NCBI GenBank assembly: GCA_016287755.1
Contig: JAEEWT010000002.1
Location: 203,715-267,714, forward strand
Origin: Prevotella sp.
Lineage (GTDB): Bacteria; Bacteroidota; Bacteroidia; Bacteroidales; Bacteroidaceae
Length of the DNA: 64,000 nt
Direction of reading: 5' to 3'
Shown here: in pieces, positions 53,625 through 63,077 of the stretch
Numbering within the stretch: position 1 is the first letter of the stretch
Layout of the letters: each line of letters starts with the position of its first letter
Notes under the pieces: model-generated
The model's input: the letters and a program-made list of their open reading frames with translations, nothing else
Told to the model about the DNA's origin: nothing
Database searches by the model: none
Position numbers and translations under genes: made by a program

Positions 53625-53655
53625 TTTGCTGTTTCAATTTTAATTCGTAACTTTG
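53625..53655 (+). promoter_or_regulatory. Promoter of the DUF1599-folE operon
   Basis: TTTG at 53625-53628 and TAACTTTG at 53648-53655, spacer 19 bp. A single TCAATTT unit (53634-53640) ends 7 nt before the -7 box, the same offset as the mtn and rpsO arrays. Confidence 0.75.
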
Positions 53656-53677
53656 CACCATCTTTACAAGATGAGTC

Positions 53678-54232
53678 ATGTCAAAGAATACAAATAAGAC
53701 TGAGGAACAGTTCAAAAACGTGATGGCGGAATGCCGTTCACTTTTTGAGAAGAAGTTGCACGACTACGGAGCATCGTGGCGCATTCTACGTCCGTCGTCG
53801 TTGACCGACCAGCTGTTCATCAAAGCTAAGCGTATTCGGTCGCTGGAGATCAAGAAGGAGTCGTTGGTGGGCGAAGGTATCCGACCAGAGTTCATCGCAC
53901 TTATCAACTACGGTATTGTAGGACTGATCCAGCTAGACCGCAGCTATGTTGATACGGTTGACATGGATCCGGAAGAGGCCATGGCGCTGTACGACCGTTA
54001 TGCAAATGAGGCGCTGGAACTGATGCTCAAGAAGAACCACGACTATGATGAGGCATGGCGTTCAATGCGGGTAAGCAGCTATACCGACTTCATCCTGACA
54101 AAGATACAACGCGTAAAGGAAATTGAGGACATCGCAGGTGCCACGCTGGTGAGCGAGGGCATTGATGCCAATTATATGGATATCATCAACTATGCCGTGT
54201 TCGGAGCCATCAAACTAAAAGGTGAGGAATGA
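53678..54232 (+). CDS. DUF1599 protein with two internal repeats
   Basis: A 184-residue cytoplasmic protein made of two similar halves: KKLHDYGASWRILRPSSLTD with IKAKRIRSLE, and KKNHDYDEAWRSMRVSSYTD with TKIQRVKEIE. The H-D-Y plus acidic residues recall nucleotide-pyrophosphatase-like all-alpha folds, but no function is assigned. It overlaps the next gene by 4 bp (ATGA) and heads an operon ending in folE. Confidence 0.9.
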   Translation: MSKNTNKTEEQFKNVMAECRSLFEKKLHDYGASWRILRPSSLTDQLFIKAKRIRSLEIKKESLVGEGIRPEFIALINYGIVGLIQLDRSYVDTVDMDPEEAMALYDRYANEALELMLKKNHDYDEAWRSMRVSSYTDFILTKIQRVKEIEDIAGATLVSEGIDANYMDIINYAVFGAIKLKGEE

Positions 54233-55542
54233 AGGCTAAATGGATTTCGATAGGAGTGAACGTCTGCCGCTTCATCGTGGCACTGACCTTCATCTTCTCA
54301 GGATTCGTGAAAGCTATCGATCCGCTGGGCACGCAGTACAAGATCAACGACTACCTTCAGGCCCTCGGCTGTGAAGGAATCGTCCCGCCCATCGTGACGC
54401 TGGGCATTTCGGTATTGCTGTCGGCTGTAGAGTTCTACACGGGAATGATGTTGCTCTTCGCCATCAACAGACGCGTAATGAGTCGCGTAGCAGTAGTATT
54501 CATGGTTATCATGACCATTATTACTTTCTGGTTGTGGGTAGCTAACCCGATTACCGACTGCGGCTGTTTCGGCGATGCTGTGCATCTGACCAACGGACAG
54601 ACATTGTTGAAGAACGTGGTACTACTTGCTTGTGCGTTAGTGATTGCATGGAAACCACTTTCAATGGTGAGGTTCATCAGCAAGAGCAACCAATGGATCG
54701 TGAAGAACTATACGGCTATTTTCATCATCCTGTCAAGCATCTGGTGCCTCTACGATCTGCCGCTCTTTGACTTCCGGCCCTACCATGTGGGAGCTAACAT
54801 CCCAGAAGGCATGAGGATCACTGATGATGCAGAACAGCCGGAGTTCGAGACAACTTTCATTATGGAGAAAGATGGCAAGAGGGAAACGTTCACACTCGAG
54901 AACTATCCTGACTCCACATGGACGTTCATCGACAGCAAGAGCGTACAGACAAAAGAAGGATATGTGCCGCCCATACACGATTTCTCCATCATCTCGATGG
55001 AATCCGGGGAGGATATCACGGAGGAGGTGCTGAGTTATAAAGACTATACCTTCCTGCTCATCTCGCCTCATCTGGAAGATGCCAGCGACACCAACTTCGG
55101 TGAGATTGACCAGTTGTATGAATACGCGCAGGCAAACGGATACCCGTTCTATGGCCTTACCGCCAGTAACGAGAAGGCCGTGGCCCGTTGGAGGGAACTG
55201 ACAGGGGCTGAATACCCCTTCTGCACCATGGATGAGATCACGCTCAAGACCATGATTCGCAGTAATCCCGGACTGATGCTCATCAAAGATGGGACCATCA
55301 TTCGCAAATGGAGCCATAACAGTCTGCCGGTCATTGAAGCGGCTCTCGCCACACAACCGCTGGAGAAACTCGACATCGGACACATGCCGAAGGACTCTGC
55401 ACCTAAGAAGATCCTAAGCATCTTGCTGTGGTTCGCGTTGCCGCTCTTCCTGCTGACACTGGCAGACAGGCTGTGGGCTTGGACGAAATGGATTAAGAGA
55501 AAATCAAAAGGAAATCAAGAACAACCCATTACAAACAAATAA
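54229..55542 (+). CDS. DoxX/MauE-like membrane protein with C-terminal soluble domain
   Basis: A 437-residue protein (BT_3928-type). Four helices in the first 140 residues carry [19 protein letters not shown] and a TDCGCFGD motif, as in DoxX and MauE proteins. A further helix follows near 165 and the last near 405. The region between is a thioredoxin-like fold with the family Cys replaced ([20 protein letters not shown]). A redox role is possible but not shown. Starts within the DUF1599 stop and ends 7 bp before tpiA. Confidence 0.85.
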   Translation: MKAKWISIGVNVCRFIVALTFIFSGFVKAIDPLGTQYKINDYLQALGCEGIVPPIVTLGISVLLSAVEFYTGMMLLFAINRRVMSRVAVVFMVIMTIITFWLWVANPITDCGCFGDAVHLTNGQTLLKNVVLLACALVIAWKPLSMVRFISKSNQWIVKNYTAIFIILSSIWCLYDLPLFDFRPYHVGANIPEGMRITDDAEQPEFETTFIMEKDGKRETFTLENYPDSTWTFIDSKSVQTKEGYVPPIHDFSIISMESGEDITEEVLSYKDYTFLLISPHLEDASDTNFGEIDQLYEYAQANGYPFYGLTASNEKAVARWRELTGAEYPFCTMDEITLKTMIRSNPGLMLIKDGTIIRKWSHNSLPVIEAALATQPLEKLDIGHMPKDSAPKKILSILLWFALPLFLLTLADRLWAWTKWIKRKSKGNQEQPITNK

Positions 55543-55549
55543 AAGAAAA

Positions 55550-56308
55550 ATGAGAAAGAAAATCGTAGCAGGTAACTGGAAAATGAACATGAACCTGCAA
55601 GAGGGTATCGCTCTGGCAAAAGAGCTGAATGAGACACTGAAAGCTGATAAACCAAACTGCGGTGTAGTCATCTGTACACCGTTCATTCATCTGGCTTCCA
55701 TCGCACAGTTCCTCGATCAGGACATCATCGGTCTGGGTGCTGAGAACTGCGCAGATAAGGAGAAGGGTGCTTTCACCGGGGAGGTTTCAGCAGAGATGGT
55801 CAAGAGCACTGGAGCCCAGTATGTGATCCTCGGTCACTCTGAACGTCGCGAATACTACAACGAAACACCGGAGATCCTGAAGGAGAAGGTGCTTCTGGCA
55901 CAGAAGAACGGTTTGAAGGTGATCTTCTGCATTGGTGAGAGTCTGGAAGAGCGCGAAGCTGGCAAGCAGAACGAGGTCGTAAAGGCTGAACTCGAAGGAA
56001 GCGTATTCAACCTCTCTGAGGAAGACTTCCGTAAGATCGTCATCGCTTACGAACCCATCTGGGCCATTGGTACAGGTAAGACTGCCACCAGCGATCAGGC
56101 CGAAGAGATCCACGCCTATATCCGCAGCATCATTGCTGAGAAATATGGACAGGCTGTAGCTGACGACACTACCATCCTCTATGGCGGTAGCTGCAAGGCA
56201 AGCAACGCTCCCGAACTGTTCGCCAAGCCCGACATCGATGGCGGCCTCATCGGCGGTGCATCATTGAAGGCGGCTGATTTCAAGGGAATCATCGACGCTT
56301 GGAAATAA
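55550..56308 (+). CDS. tpiA: Triosephosphate isomerase
   Basis: A 252-residue glycolytic enzyme interconverting dihydroxyacetone phosphate and glyceraldehyde 3-phosphate. Active-site residues are visible: Lys in AGNWKMN, His in [10 protein letters not shown], and Glu in [14 protein letters not shown]; the phosphate loop [12 protein letters not shown] is intact. Lies 7 bp after the DoxX-like gene and 6 bp before the SPOR gene. Confidence 0.98.
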   Translation: MRKKIVAGNWKMNMNLQEGIALAKELNETLKADKPNCGVVICTPFIHLASIAQFLDQDIIGLGAENCADKEKGAFTGEVSAEMVKSTGAQYVILGHSERREYYNETPEILKEKVLLAQKNGLKVIFCIGESLEEREAGKQNEVVKAELEGSVFNLSEEDFRKIVIAYEPIWAIGTGKTATSDQAEEIHAYIRSIIAEKYGQAVADDTTILYGGSCKASNAPELFAKPDIDGGLIGGASLKAADFKGIIDAWK

Positions 56309-56314
56309 ACTAAA

Positions 56315-56941
56315 ATGAAGAAACTTATAACCATACTACTCATTCTGTGCGCTGCTACTACAGCCAGCGCACAGAATTTCCTTGACGAACTGCAGAAGAA
56401 ACAGCAAGGACAAGGAACAGTTACCATCACCGAGAGTAAGGAGATTTCCGACCTGGTTAACGGTACCGCTGCCCTCGCTGCGAAGAAACTGGAGGAAGAA
56501 AAGGCCGCTGCCGCCGCAGCTGCTGCAGCCAAGGAAAAGGAAGAAGCTGCTAGACTGGCTGCTGAGAAGGAACGCGAAAAGGCCCGATTGCTGGCAGAAA
56601 AGGAAAAGAAGGAAAAGGAGGAGAGCGAACTGGAGATTCCCGTCATCGACACTCGCAAGAAGGTGATGAAGAACTCCTATAAGGTGGATGGCTATCGTGT
56701 TCAGGTATTCTCTGGAGGTAACACGCGTAGCGACCGCATGAAGGCTGAGCAGATACGCGATAAGCTGAAAGCCGCCTTCCCCGATCAGCCCATCTATACG
56801 CATTTCTATTCTCCGCGATGGATCTGCCGTATGGGTAACTACCGCACCTTCAACGAAGCCAACAGCTATTGCAAGAAAGTAAAAGCCATGGGATACAAGC
56901 AGGCTTGTGTCGTCAAGGGCAAGATTACCGTACAAAACTAA
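56315..56941 (+). CDS. SPOR-domain periplasmic protein
   Basis: A 208-residue protein with a signal peptide (ATTASA), an Ala/Lys/Glu-rich helical stalk (about 55-110) and a C-terminal SPOR domain (about 125-205) with [20 protein letters not shown] and the ARCMVG-like [24 protein letters not shown] domains bind denuded septal glycan, so it is probably a division-site or wall-associated protein. It sits between tpiA and folE with gaps of 6 and 2 bp. Confidence 0.93.
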   Translation: MKKLITILLILCAATTASAQNFLDELQKKQQGQGTVTITESKEISDLVNGTAALAAKKLEEEKAAAAAAAAAKEKEEAARLAAEKEREKARLLAEKEKKEKEESELEIPVIDTRKKVMKNSYKVDGYRVQVFSGGNTRSDRMKAEQIRDKLKAAFPDQPIYTHFYSPRWICRMGNYRTFNEANSYCKKVKAMGYKQACVVKGKITVQN

Positions 56942-56943
56942 TC

Positions 56944-57537
56944 ATGAATCCGGAAACAGAATTCAGAGAAGGACTCGACCAACTCGCCTCTCATTACAAG
57001 AGCATCCTGGAATTATTGGGAGAGGATACGGAACGCGAAGGACTGCAAAAGACTCCCTTACGCGTGGCTAAGGCCATGCAGATCCTAACACGAGGCTATG
57101 AGCAGGATGCCAACAAGGTACTCACCGATGCGTTGTTCGAGGAGAAATACAACCAGATGGTGATTGTCAAGGACATCGACTTCTTCTCACTTTGCGAACA
57201 CCACATGCTGCCGTTCTACGGAAAGGTACATGTAGCGTACATTCCCAACGGATACATTACCGGACTTTCTAAAATCGCTCGTGTAGTAGATATCTTCAGT
57301 CATCGCCTGCAAGTACAGGAACGACTCACCCAACAAATCAAGGACTGTATCCAACAGACACTCCGTCCGCTCGGTGTTATGGTAGTGATTGAAGCCAAAC
57401 ACATGTGTATGCAGATGCGGGGCGTGGAAAAACAAAATGCCATCACTACTACCAGTGATTTCAGTGGGGCCTTCAACCAAGCAAAGACACGTGAGGAATT
57501 CATGAATCTGCTCCGTGGGGAGAGCAAACGGATCTGA
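56944..57537 (+). CDS. folE: GTP cyclohydrolase I FolE
   Basis: A 197-residue enzyme that converts GTP to dihydroneopterin triphosphate, the first folate step. Zinc ligands are in [11 protein letters not shown] and in KHMCMQMRG; the [20 protein letters not shown] core is intact. The ATG at 56944 begins two bases after the SPOR stop and gives the family N-terminus. With folB and folK this places three folate genes in the window, in three separate operons. Confidence 0.97.
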   Translation: MNPETEFREGLDQLASHYKSILELLGEDTEREGLQKTPLRVAKAMQILTRGYEQDANKVLTDALFEEKYNQMVIVKDIDFFSLCEHHMLPFYGKVHVAYIPNGYITGLSKIARVVDIFSHRLQVQERLTQQIKDCIQQTLRPLGVMVVIEAKHMCMQMRGVEKQNAITTTSDFSGAFNQAKTREEFMNLLRGESKRI

Positions 57538-57575
57538 TACAGATCACTACTAATCTATTACTTTTCCCTTTGAAT

Positions 57576-57603
57576 AACGAAAAAAATGCTTATTTTCTTC
57601 GTT
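57576..57603 (+). terminator. Hairpin after folE
   Basis: AACGAA plus five A residues pair with TTTTCTTCGTT over 10 bp with one mismatch, loop TGCTTA, followed by a T-rich stretch. It separates the folE operon from the fimbrial locus. Confidence 0.5.
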
Positions 57604-57620
57604 GTTTAATTATTTTATAT

Positions 57621-57628
57621 TATCTTTG
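57621..57628 (+). promoter_or_regulatory. -7 box of the fimbrial locus
   Basis: TATCTTTG; no TTTG at the -33 distance. The leader is about 54 nt. No inverted repeats flanking the box were found, so no invertible promoter is supported. Confidence 0.55.
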
Positions 57629-57685
57629 CATCGAATACGCAATTTGCTTCTAATGTTAAACAACTAACGATTCGAACTTTACTGG

Positions 57686-58288
57686 GTGAAAAAAATAGCG
57701 AATAGGCATCTATGCAGGACTCTTGTGCTGGCGGCATTCCTGATGCTGTCGGTCCTTAACATATATGCCCAGAAACAAGAAGAAACTATTCTCTTACGTG
57801 CCAACATGCTACGTTGGGCCACCCTCACACCTGATATCGGTGTGGAATGGCAGCTCAACAAGGAATGGAGTGTATTGGCCAATGCCACCTACACCCGTTG
57901 GAGCTGGAGCGACAATAACCGACGCTTTGCCCAGAAGGAGTTTGCTGGTGAGATCCGTCATTACATGGGATATATGTCTACCCAACGTCCTTGGTATGTA
58001 GGAATGATGATACATGGCGGTCAGTACAACTTCGGACTCACCGAAAGGGGTCGCCAGGGCGACTACATGGGAGGTGGCATCACTGCAGGATACCGACTCC
58101 GTCTGCATAACAAACGGTTCTTCATTGACTTTGGTGGTGGTCTTGGTTTCACCCATGCTACGATTGAAAAGTACAAAACCATCGATGGCGTACGCTACTA
58201 CACCGGTGATGGCAATACAAACTACATCGGCATCAACAAACTGTCGGTGGCTCTCGTATGGAACTTCTTAAGAAAGGACGGGCAATGA
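57686..58288 (+). CDS. DUF3575 outer-membrane protein, GTG start
   Basis: A 200-residue protein with a signal peptide (ending IYAQ) and a beta-strand-rich mature part with alternating hydrophobic residues, consistent with a small barrel (DUF3575). Such genes head many fimbrial loci in Bacteroidetes. The GTG at 57686 is the only possible start: an in-frame TAA lies seven codons upstream, and the signal sequence KKIANRHLCR follows directly. Overlaps the next gene by 4 bp (ATGA). Confidence 0.85.
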   Translation: MKKIANRHLCRTLVLAAFLMLSVLNIYAQKQEETILLRANMLRWATLTPDIGVEWQLNKEWSVLANATYTRWSWSDNNRRFAQKEFAGEIRHYMGYMSTQRPWYVGMMIHGGQYNFGLTERGRQGDYMGGGITAGYRLRLHNKRFFIDFGGGLGFTHATIEKYKTIDGVRYYTGDGNTNYIGINKLSVALVWNFLRKDGQ

Positions 58289-59205
58289 AAAAGCATATCT
58301 TTACCATATTCATTAGCTTGACCGCCGTGCTCCTGTTGACATCGTGCGTGAAAGATAGGCTTCATTTCCTGCCGGACGATGATCCAGAATACTTCAATCC
58401 AGACGAATGGAAACTGGGTACGATGATTGTCAATACCGACTGGAGTCGTACGGATCAAGGTGTTCCCCCTGCCGATGACTACTATCTCACACTGAATGAC
58501 AACACTTATATAGTGGGAGATGTGACCAATATTATCCGTCACCTGCATCCCGAAACCTATCGCGTCTTTGCTTTCTATGACCCACAGGGTATTCACATAG
58601 AAGACAATGTGGCCACAGTTGACAGTGAAAGCGACGGGACCTTGCTTCGCAACCCTGGAACACTGATGGTTTCCAACTTCGAAGAAGCCAAGGTGATGCG
58701 TAGTGACACCACCTACGTAAACCTCATTATGCGCCAATTGGTACATGAGGTTACGGTGAACATCTATATGTGGCCGGGCGACGAACAGTTTATATCAAAC
58801 ATTACTGGCTCCATCGACGGTATAGCACAAGCTGTTGATATCACCACGGGTGAGGTCGTATCCGACTACAACAGCGTCATCACCCTACCCCTCACACTTA
58901 CCTATACCCCTTATAATGGTAAGGATGAAGAACTAAAGGGACAGTCTGTTCCCACCTACACCTGCACCATCCGCATCATCGACATCGTTCACTCCTCCAC
59001 CCAACCCATGGAACTGCATGTTACCTATAACAATGGTACGGAGGCTACGATGACCATTGATCTGGAGAATATTCTGGACAATATCAGTATGAAGGAAGAT
59101 GTGACAAAGGTTGAACTCGACTACTTCATTAAGACGGAATCGGGAATCACCACGTCTATCATCGACTGGCACGTGATTGACGAGGGACATCATGACATTA
59201 AATAA
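58285..59205 (+). CDS. DUF5119 (fimbrial-accessory) lipoprotein
   Basis: A 306-residue lipoprotein (LLLTSCVKDR) with the DUF5119 start FLPDDDPEYFNPDEW and two transthyretin-like halves. Members resemble the Mfa2/FimB anchoring subunit of Bacteroidetes fimbriae. The ATG at 58285 overlaps the previous stop. The downstream fimbrillin genes support a role as anchor. Confidence 0.85.
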   Translation: MKKHIFTIFISLTAVLLLTSCVKDRLHFLPDDDPEYFNPDEWKLGTMIVNTDWSRTDQGVPPADDYYLTLNDNTYIVGDVTNIIRHLHPETYRVFAFYDPQGIHIEDNVATVDSESDGTLLRNPGTLMVSNFEEAKVMRSDTTYVNLIMRQLVHEVTVNIYMWPGDEQFISNITGSIDGIAQAVDITTGEVVSDYNSVITLPLTLTYTPYNGKDEELKGQSVPTYTCTIRIIDIVHSSTQPMELHVTYNNGTEATMTIDLENILDNISMKEDVTKVELDYFIKTESGITTSIIDWHVIDEGHHDIK

Positions 59206-59253
59206 CCCTATAATAAATATAATAAGGTATAAGAGAATAATAACAAAAACAAT

Positions 59254-60171
59254 ATGAATATGAAAAGAACCTTTTTGACAGGCATCACCATGGTAACCTT
59301 TGCTTGCGCCATGATGACCACAGCACTGTTCTCTTCTTGCAGTAGCGAAGACGAACAGACTTCAGAGAACCAGCAACCTGTGGAACTACAGATTGTTTCT
59401 GCTATCAACACCCGTGCTGCCAATGATGCATGGGATGCTGGTGACAAGATCGGTGTTTTCGCCTTGAAGGGAACGACACAGGACTATAGTAACATGAGCT
59501 ACTCAACAGAAGACGGTACCGGTAGCTTCCTTCCTACAGCTGAAGACCAGACCATCATGCTGCCATACGATGGTAGTAACTACACCATTGCTGCCTACTA
59601 CCCCTACACAGCAAGTGCAGCAAACGGCACATACTCTATTGATGTTAGCGACCAGAGCGATCAAAAAGCTATCGACCTGCTTGTGGCAAGTCCTGTAAAC
59701 GGCATCAACAAAATGAGTCCTGTGGCCGCTCTCGAATTCTATCACAAGTTGGTAAAGATTGCCATCACCATGAAACCGGGTAATGGTATAACAGCTGAGC
59801 AGTTGGCCTATATGAAGGTAACGATTAGCGGTCAGCAGACCACAGGAACCTGTAATATCATTAACAATGACGCAGTTGTTGGAACAGGCGATGCAAACAA
59901 AGTAATTACTTTGGATACATCCGCCGACGGTGCCAACAGCGAGGCTATTCTGATACCAGCAGCCTCCACCAATGGCATGGTCCTGACCTTCAGCATCCCT
60001 AATGCAGGAGATTACACGTGGAACGTGAACAGCGCAGCCAAATCACAGTCGTTCGGTGCCGGTAACAAGTACAAGTACGACATTACCATCAACAAGACCG
60101 GATTGGATGTGAATGCCACCATTGAAAACTGGGCTGACGGTAACGGCACTGAGAACGGAAATGCCATTTAA
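59254..60171 (+). CDS. Fimbrillin-family lipoprotein 1
   Basis: A 305-residue lipoprotein (LFSSCS, Cys29) with the fimbrillin order: Arg cleavage motif TRA (Arg54), NDAWDAGDKIGVFAL, a DLLVASPV block, FYHKLVKIAITM, and the C-terminal KYKYDITINKTGL...IENWADG. In this superfamily the exported lipoprotein is cleaved after the Arg and subunits polymerise by donor-strand exchange. Probably the main or first structural subunit. The 48-bp AT-rich gap upstream has no promoter. Confidence 0.88.
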   Translation: MNMKRTFLTGITMVTFACAMMTTALFSSCSSEDEQTSENQQPVELQIVSAINTRAANDAWDAGDKIGVFALKGTTQDYSNMSYSTEDGTGSFLPTAEDQTIMLPYDGSNYTIAAYYPYTASAANGTYSIDVSDQSDQKAIDLLVASPVNGINKMSPVAALEFYHKLVKIAITMKPGNGITAEQLAYMKVTISGQQTTGTCNIINNDAVVGTGDANKVITLDTSADGANSEAILIPAASTNGMVLTFSIPNAGDYTWNVNSAAKSQSFGAGNKYKYDITINKTGLDVNATIENWADGNGTENGNAI

Positions 60172-60192
60172 TAACCCACAAGAGAAACTGTC

Positions 60193-61176
60193 ATGAAGAA
60201 ATATTTTGTTCTTGCAGCCGCTGTCATTGCCTTGGCAGCCTGCAGCAGTGAAGAAGAGAACGTGCAGACTTGGAACGGTGAGATCCGTCTGAGTTATGTA
60301 AATGTTACACAAACCCGTGCCGGACAGCTTATCCAGCCTGATGCTTTTTACGGTGGCGAGACCTTGGATGTGTTCATCTACGAGAATTCCATATCCCCCC
60401 AAACCACCTATGATAATCCGCTGAAGTACACCACAAATGAAGATGGTTCCCTTACAGCACCCTCTACACAATACTACCCCCAAAACGGTAACGGTGTGAA
60501 CATCTTCTCAGTCTATCCCGCAGGAACGGCAACTGACGACGAAATAAAAAACAAGAGTGAAATCTCGTTCGAAGTAAGTGAGAACCAAACTGATGATGAG
60601 GACTACAAGGCCAGTGACCTGATGGTAGGTAAACCTGATGGCAACAATCCTGTTGAGAAGACGGCCAGCAGTGTTCAACTGAAATTCTGGCACTGTCTGT
60701 CGAAGATTAATGTCAACATCAAAGCTAGTGACGAAGTCGATGTTAATGATCTTGTTGGTGCAACAGTCACCATCTATACGGGAACAAATGCAGCTACCTT
60801 CAATATTGAGGATGCTCTGGGTCAGAGACAGGGAAAATGGGTAACTGCTCTCGAAAGCCAAGGACAAACGTCTAGTCCCTTCGTTATTGCAGGAGAACTG
60901 TCAGCATCAGGAAACAACGCATTTGTTGGTTTGAGTGCTATCATTATACCACAGGATATCCCGGCAGGCAACCAGTTTATCAGAATTGACGCCCGTAATC
61001 AAACTAGCTATGCCTATTCGTTGCCAACCATCGTCAATTCCATAGAATTTGATTCTGGGAAGGTTTATACTTATAACTTAACGGTTAAGAAGTCAGGGCT
61101 TACCCTCGACGGCGCCTCTATTAATAATTGGGATGATGCTGGCTCAGTCGACGGAGATGCTATCCTGACACCATAA
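60193..61176 (+). CDS. Fimbrillin-family lipoprotein 2
   Basis: A 327-residue lipoprotein (LAACSS, Cys17). It has the TRA motif (Arg42), ASDLMVGKPDG, LKFWHCLSKINVNIK, and the C-terminal YTYNLTVKKSGL...INNWDDAG, aligned with fimbrillin 1. Likely a second structural or accessory subunit. Lies 21 bp after fimbrillin 1. Confidence 0.86.
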   Translation: MKKYFVLAAAVIALAACSSEEENVQTWNGEIRLSYVNVTQTRAGQLIQPDAFYGGETLDVFIYENSISPQTTYDNPLKYTTNEDGSLTAPSTQYYPQNGNGVNIFSVYPAGTATDDEIKNKSEISFEVSENQTDDEDYKASDLMVGKPDGNNPVEKTASSVQLKFWHCLSKINVNIKASDEVDVNDLVGATVTIYTGTNAATFNIEDALGQRQGKWVTALESQGQTSSPFVIAGELSASGNNAFVGLSAIIIPQDIPAGNQFIRIDARNQTSYAYSLPTIVNSIEFDSGKVYTYNLTVKKSGLTLDGASINNWDDAGSVDGDAILTP

Positions 61177-61187
61177 GTAAACAAGAT

Positions 61188-62165
61188 ATGAAGCTGAACA
61201 AACTTCTCATCATAGCCATAGCCGCGTTGTTCTTCTCTGCCTGTACGACAGAGGAAGATGACTCTTTTGCCCGTCACGAACTGGTTTTCCAAGTTTGTAT
61301 GGGTAATAACGAGACGCGTGCTATCCCAGACAATTCGTGGTCTGAGGGCGACTTTATCTTTGTGAAGGTGGGAGAGGATGTCAAGCAATATAAGATCACT
61401 TTTGACGATAATAATGTTCCGATAGCTATAGGCACTAGTTCGAGCAACACGTTCTACTGGGAAGATCTGAATGAATCATCAGTAACCGTTACCGCATGGA
61501 GTTTTGGCAAGAAAATCGTTGAGTCATTGGATGACGTCATTACTATTGAGGCAGACCAAAGCAGTGAAGAGAACTTCTACAACAGCGATTTCCTTTATGC
61601 CCCAAGCACCACAGTCAAAAAGGCTGATGTATCCCAACTGACTTTCTATCACCAGATGGCTCGCGTGAACATCAACATCAAAAGTGATGAGGGAGCAGAG
61701 ATCAGTAAATTGGAATTAGGGACCTTAGAAATGGCATCTCCATGTTTTCTTGAGGCAACCTTCACAGAGCCTACTGATGAAGATTATGACCCTTATCATG
61801 GTTATTTCGAGATTATTGAAGACGAAGGAGAAGAAGGTAACGGAGAGGAAGAAGAGCGTGATCCCGTTATTCCCTGCCTGGTCAACGCGGTAGACGGATA
61901 TGATGCTTCGTATTCAGCAATCCTCATACCCTTTCCCTGTGAATCGTTTGGAATCGTTATCACGCTAGCAGACGGATCAAAGTTTTCCTATATAGGAGGA
62001 ATATATGACTATAATCCTGATGGCCCATATCCCTTCGATCCAGGAACATTGAACACCTTCAATATCACCATCAGGAACAAGGAACTCACAGTTGACGGAT
62101 TTGTTAATGAGATGGGAGAACCCATAGATCCTGTCTCTGTAAACGACTGGAGAATACATCAATAA
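61188..62165 (+). CDS. Fimbrillin-family lipoprotein 3
   Basis: A 325-residue lipoprotein (FFSACT, Cys19). It has the TRA motif (Arg44), the SDFLYAPST block, LTFYHQMARVNINI, and a C-terminal TFNITIRNKELTV...VNDWRI. An acidic insertion (about residues 205-225, Glu/Gly-rich) is not shared by its neighbours. Lies 11 bp after fimbrillin 2. Confidence 0.84.
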   Translation: MKLNKLLIIAIAALFFSACTTEEDDSFARHELVFQVCMGNNETRAIPDNSWSEGDFIFVKVGEDVKQYKITFDDNNVPIAIGTSSSNTFYWEDLNESSVTVTAWSFGKKIVESLDDVITIEADQSSEENFYNSDFLYAPSTTVKKADVSQLTFYHQMARVNINIKSDEGAEISKLELGTLEMASPCFLEATFTEPTDEDYDPYHGYFEIIEDEGEEGNGEEEERDPVIPCLVNAVDGYDASYSAILIPFPCESFGIVITLADGSKFSYIGGIYDYNPDGPYPFDPGTLNTFNITIRNKELTVDGFVNEMGEPIDPVSVNDWRIHQ

Positions 62166-62174
62166 AAGGAAGAT

Positions 62175-63038
62175 ATGAGAATAATGAATAAGATATATTA
62201 TCTCGTCATGAGCATGACAGTTATCCTGCTTGCAGCCTGTTCCCAAGACGAAATGGAGCAGGTGAAAGAGAGGACACTGCCTGAACTACGAGTGATGGTC
62301 AACCATCCTTCCTCCATTACCACGCGTGCTACTATCAGTGATCTCACCACCACTTTTGAGGCAGGTGATCAGATCGGACTCTTTGCTTTTGATGAAGGAT
62401 CAGACGAATTAATATATGTCAATGTTCCATACACCTATAATGGAAGAACATGGGAAGTATCCAACCCTTCACAAAAAGTTTATTTCTCGGAGAATTTCAA
62501 GTATTTTGCCTACTATCCATATCAAGAAAAAATAGAAGACGAATATTACAGCTTCGAAGACGATGACACAGCTTATTGGTATTATACTCTATATTATTAT
62601 ACCGAAGATGCTTCTGAATTCTTCGACTATTTGATATCAAAATGGGAACCGCAGTTAGACCAGAGCACGTTGGAAAGCTACAATGCCAGTGACTTGATGG
62701 TTGGGAAGGGTACGAAAAATAATGAAAATGCTTCTGTTTCGTTTACACTTGAGCATCAGATGGGATTGGTAAGGATAGCTTATTATGACGGACAAAACCA
62801 AGAGTACGTTGAAGATATTTCCTTTTTGGATAGCAAGGAATGCTTTTACAACGAATATGAAGAGGATTGTCCTATTCCGTATAATACTGGAAAAGACTTC
62901 TTTCACTATATAGCTAAGCCTGGCACTGATTTGGTCTTTTGGTATATGGACCCCATGACCGGTGCCAGATATTATGATATTGAAGTTGATGATGACAAAG
63001 GGTTCGTTACCGATTTTGAAGTTTCACCATCTTACTAA
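62175..63038 (+). CDS. Fimbrillin-like lipoprotein 4, without the usual C-terminus
   Basis: A 287-residue lipoprotein (LLAACS, Cys22) with the TRA motif (Arg51), EAGDQIGLFAFDEG, ASDLMVGKGT and FTLEHQMGLVRI. The usual final strand pattern (Y-x-x-T/I-V...W) is missing; it ends DDKGFVTDFEVSPSY. It may be a tip or accessory subunit, or truncated relative to its relatives. Acidic and Tyr-rich. An alternative ATG lies three codons downstream. Confidence 0.78.
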   Translation: MRIMNKIYYLVMSMTVILLAACSQDEMEQVKERTLPELRVMVNHPSSITTRATISDLTTTFEAGDQIGLFAFDEGSDELIYVNVPYTYNGRTWEVSNPSQKVYFSENFKYFAYYPYQEKIEDEYYSFEDDDTAYWYYTLYYYTEDASEFFDYLISKWEPQLDQSTLESYNASDLMVGKGTKNNENASVSFTLEHQMGLVRIAYYDGQNQEYVEDISFLDSKECFYNEYEEDCPIPYNTGKDFFHYIAKPGTDLVFWYMDPMTGARYYDIEVDDDKGFVTDFEVSPSY

Positions 63039-63077
63039 GCCATGAGCATGTCGAAAATTATAATACAAGATATCGTT

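Noticed and set aside
57538..57685. Invertible, phase-variable promoter for the fimbrial locus
   Set aside because: The only inverted repeat found (TCGAAT/ATTCGA) is 6 bp and lies downstream of the -7 box; no recombinase gene is near.
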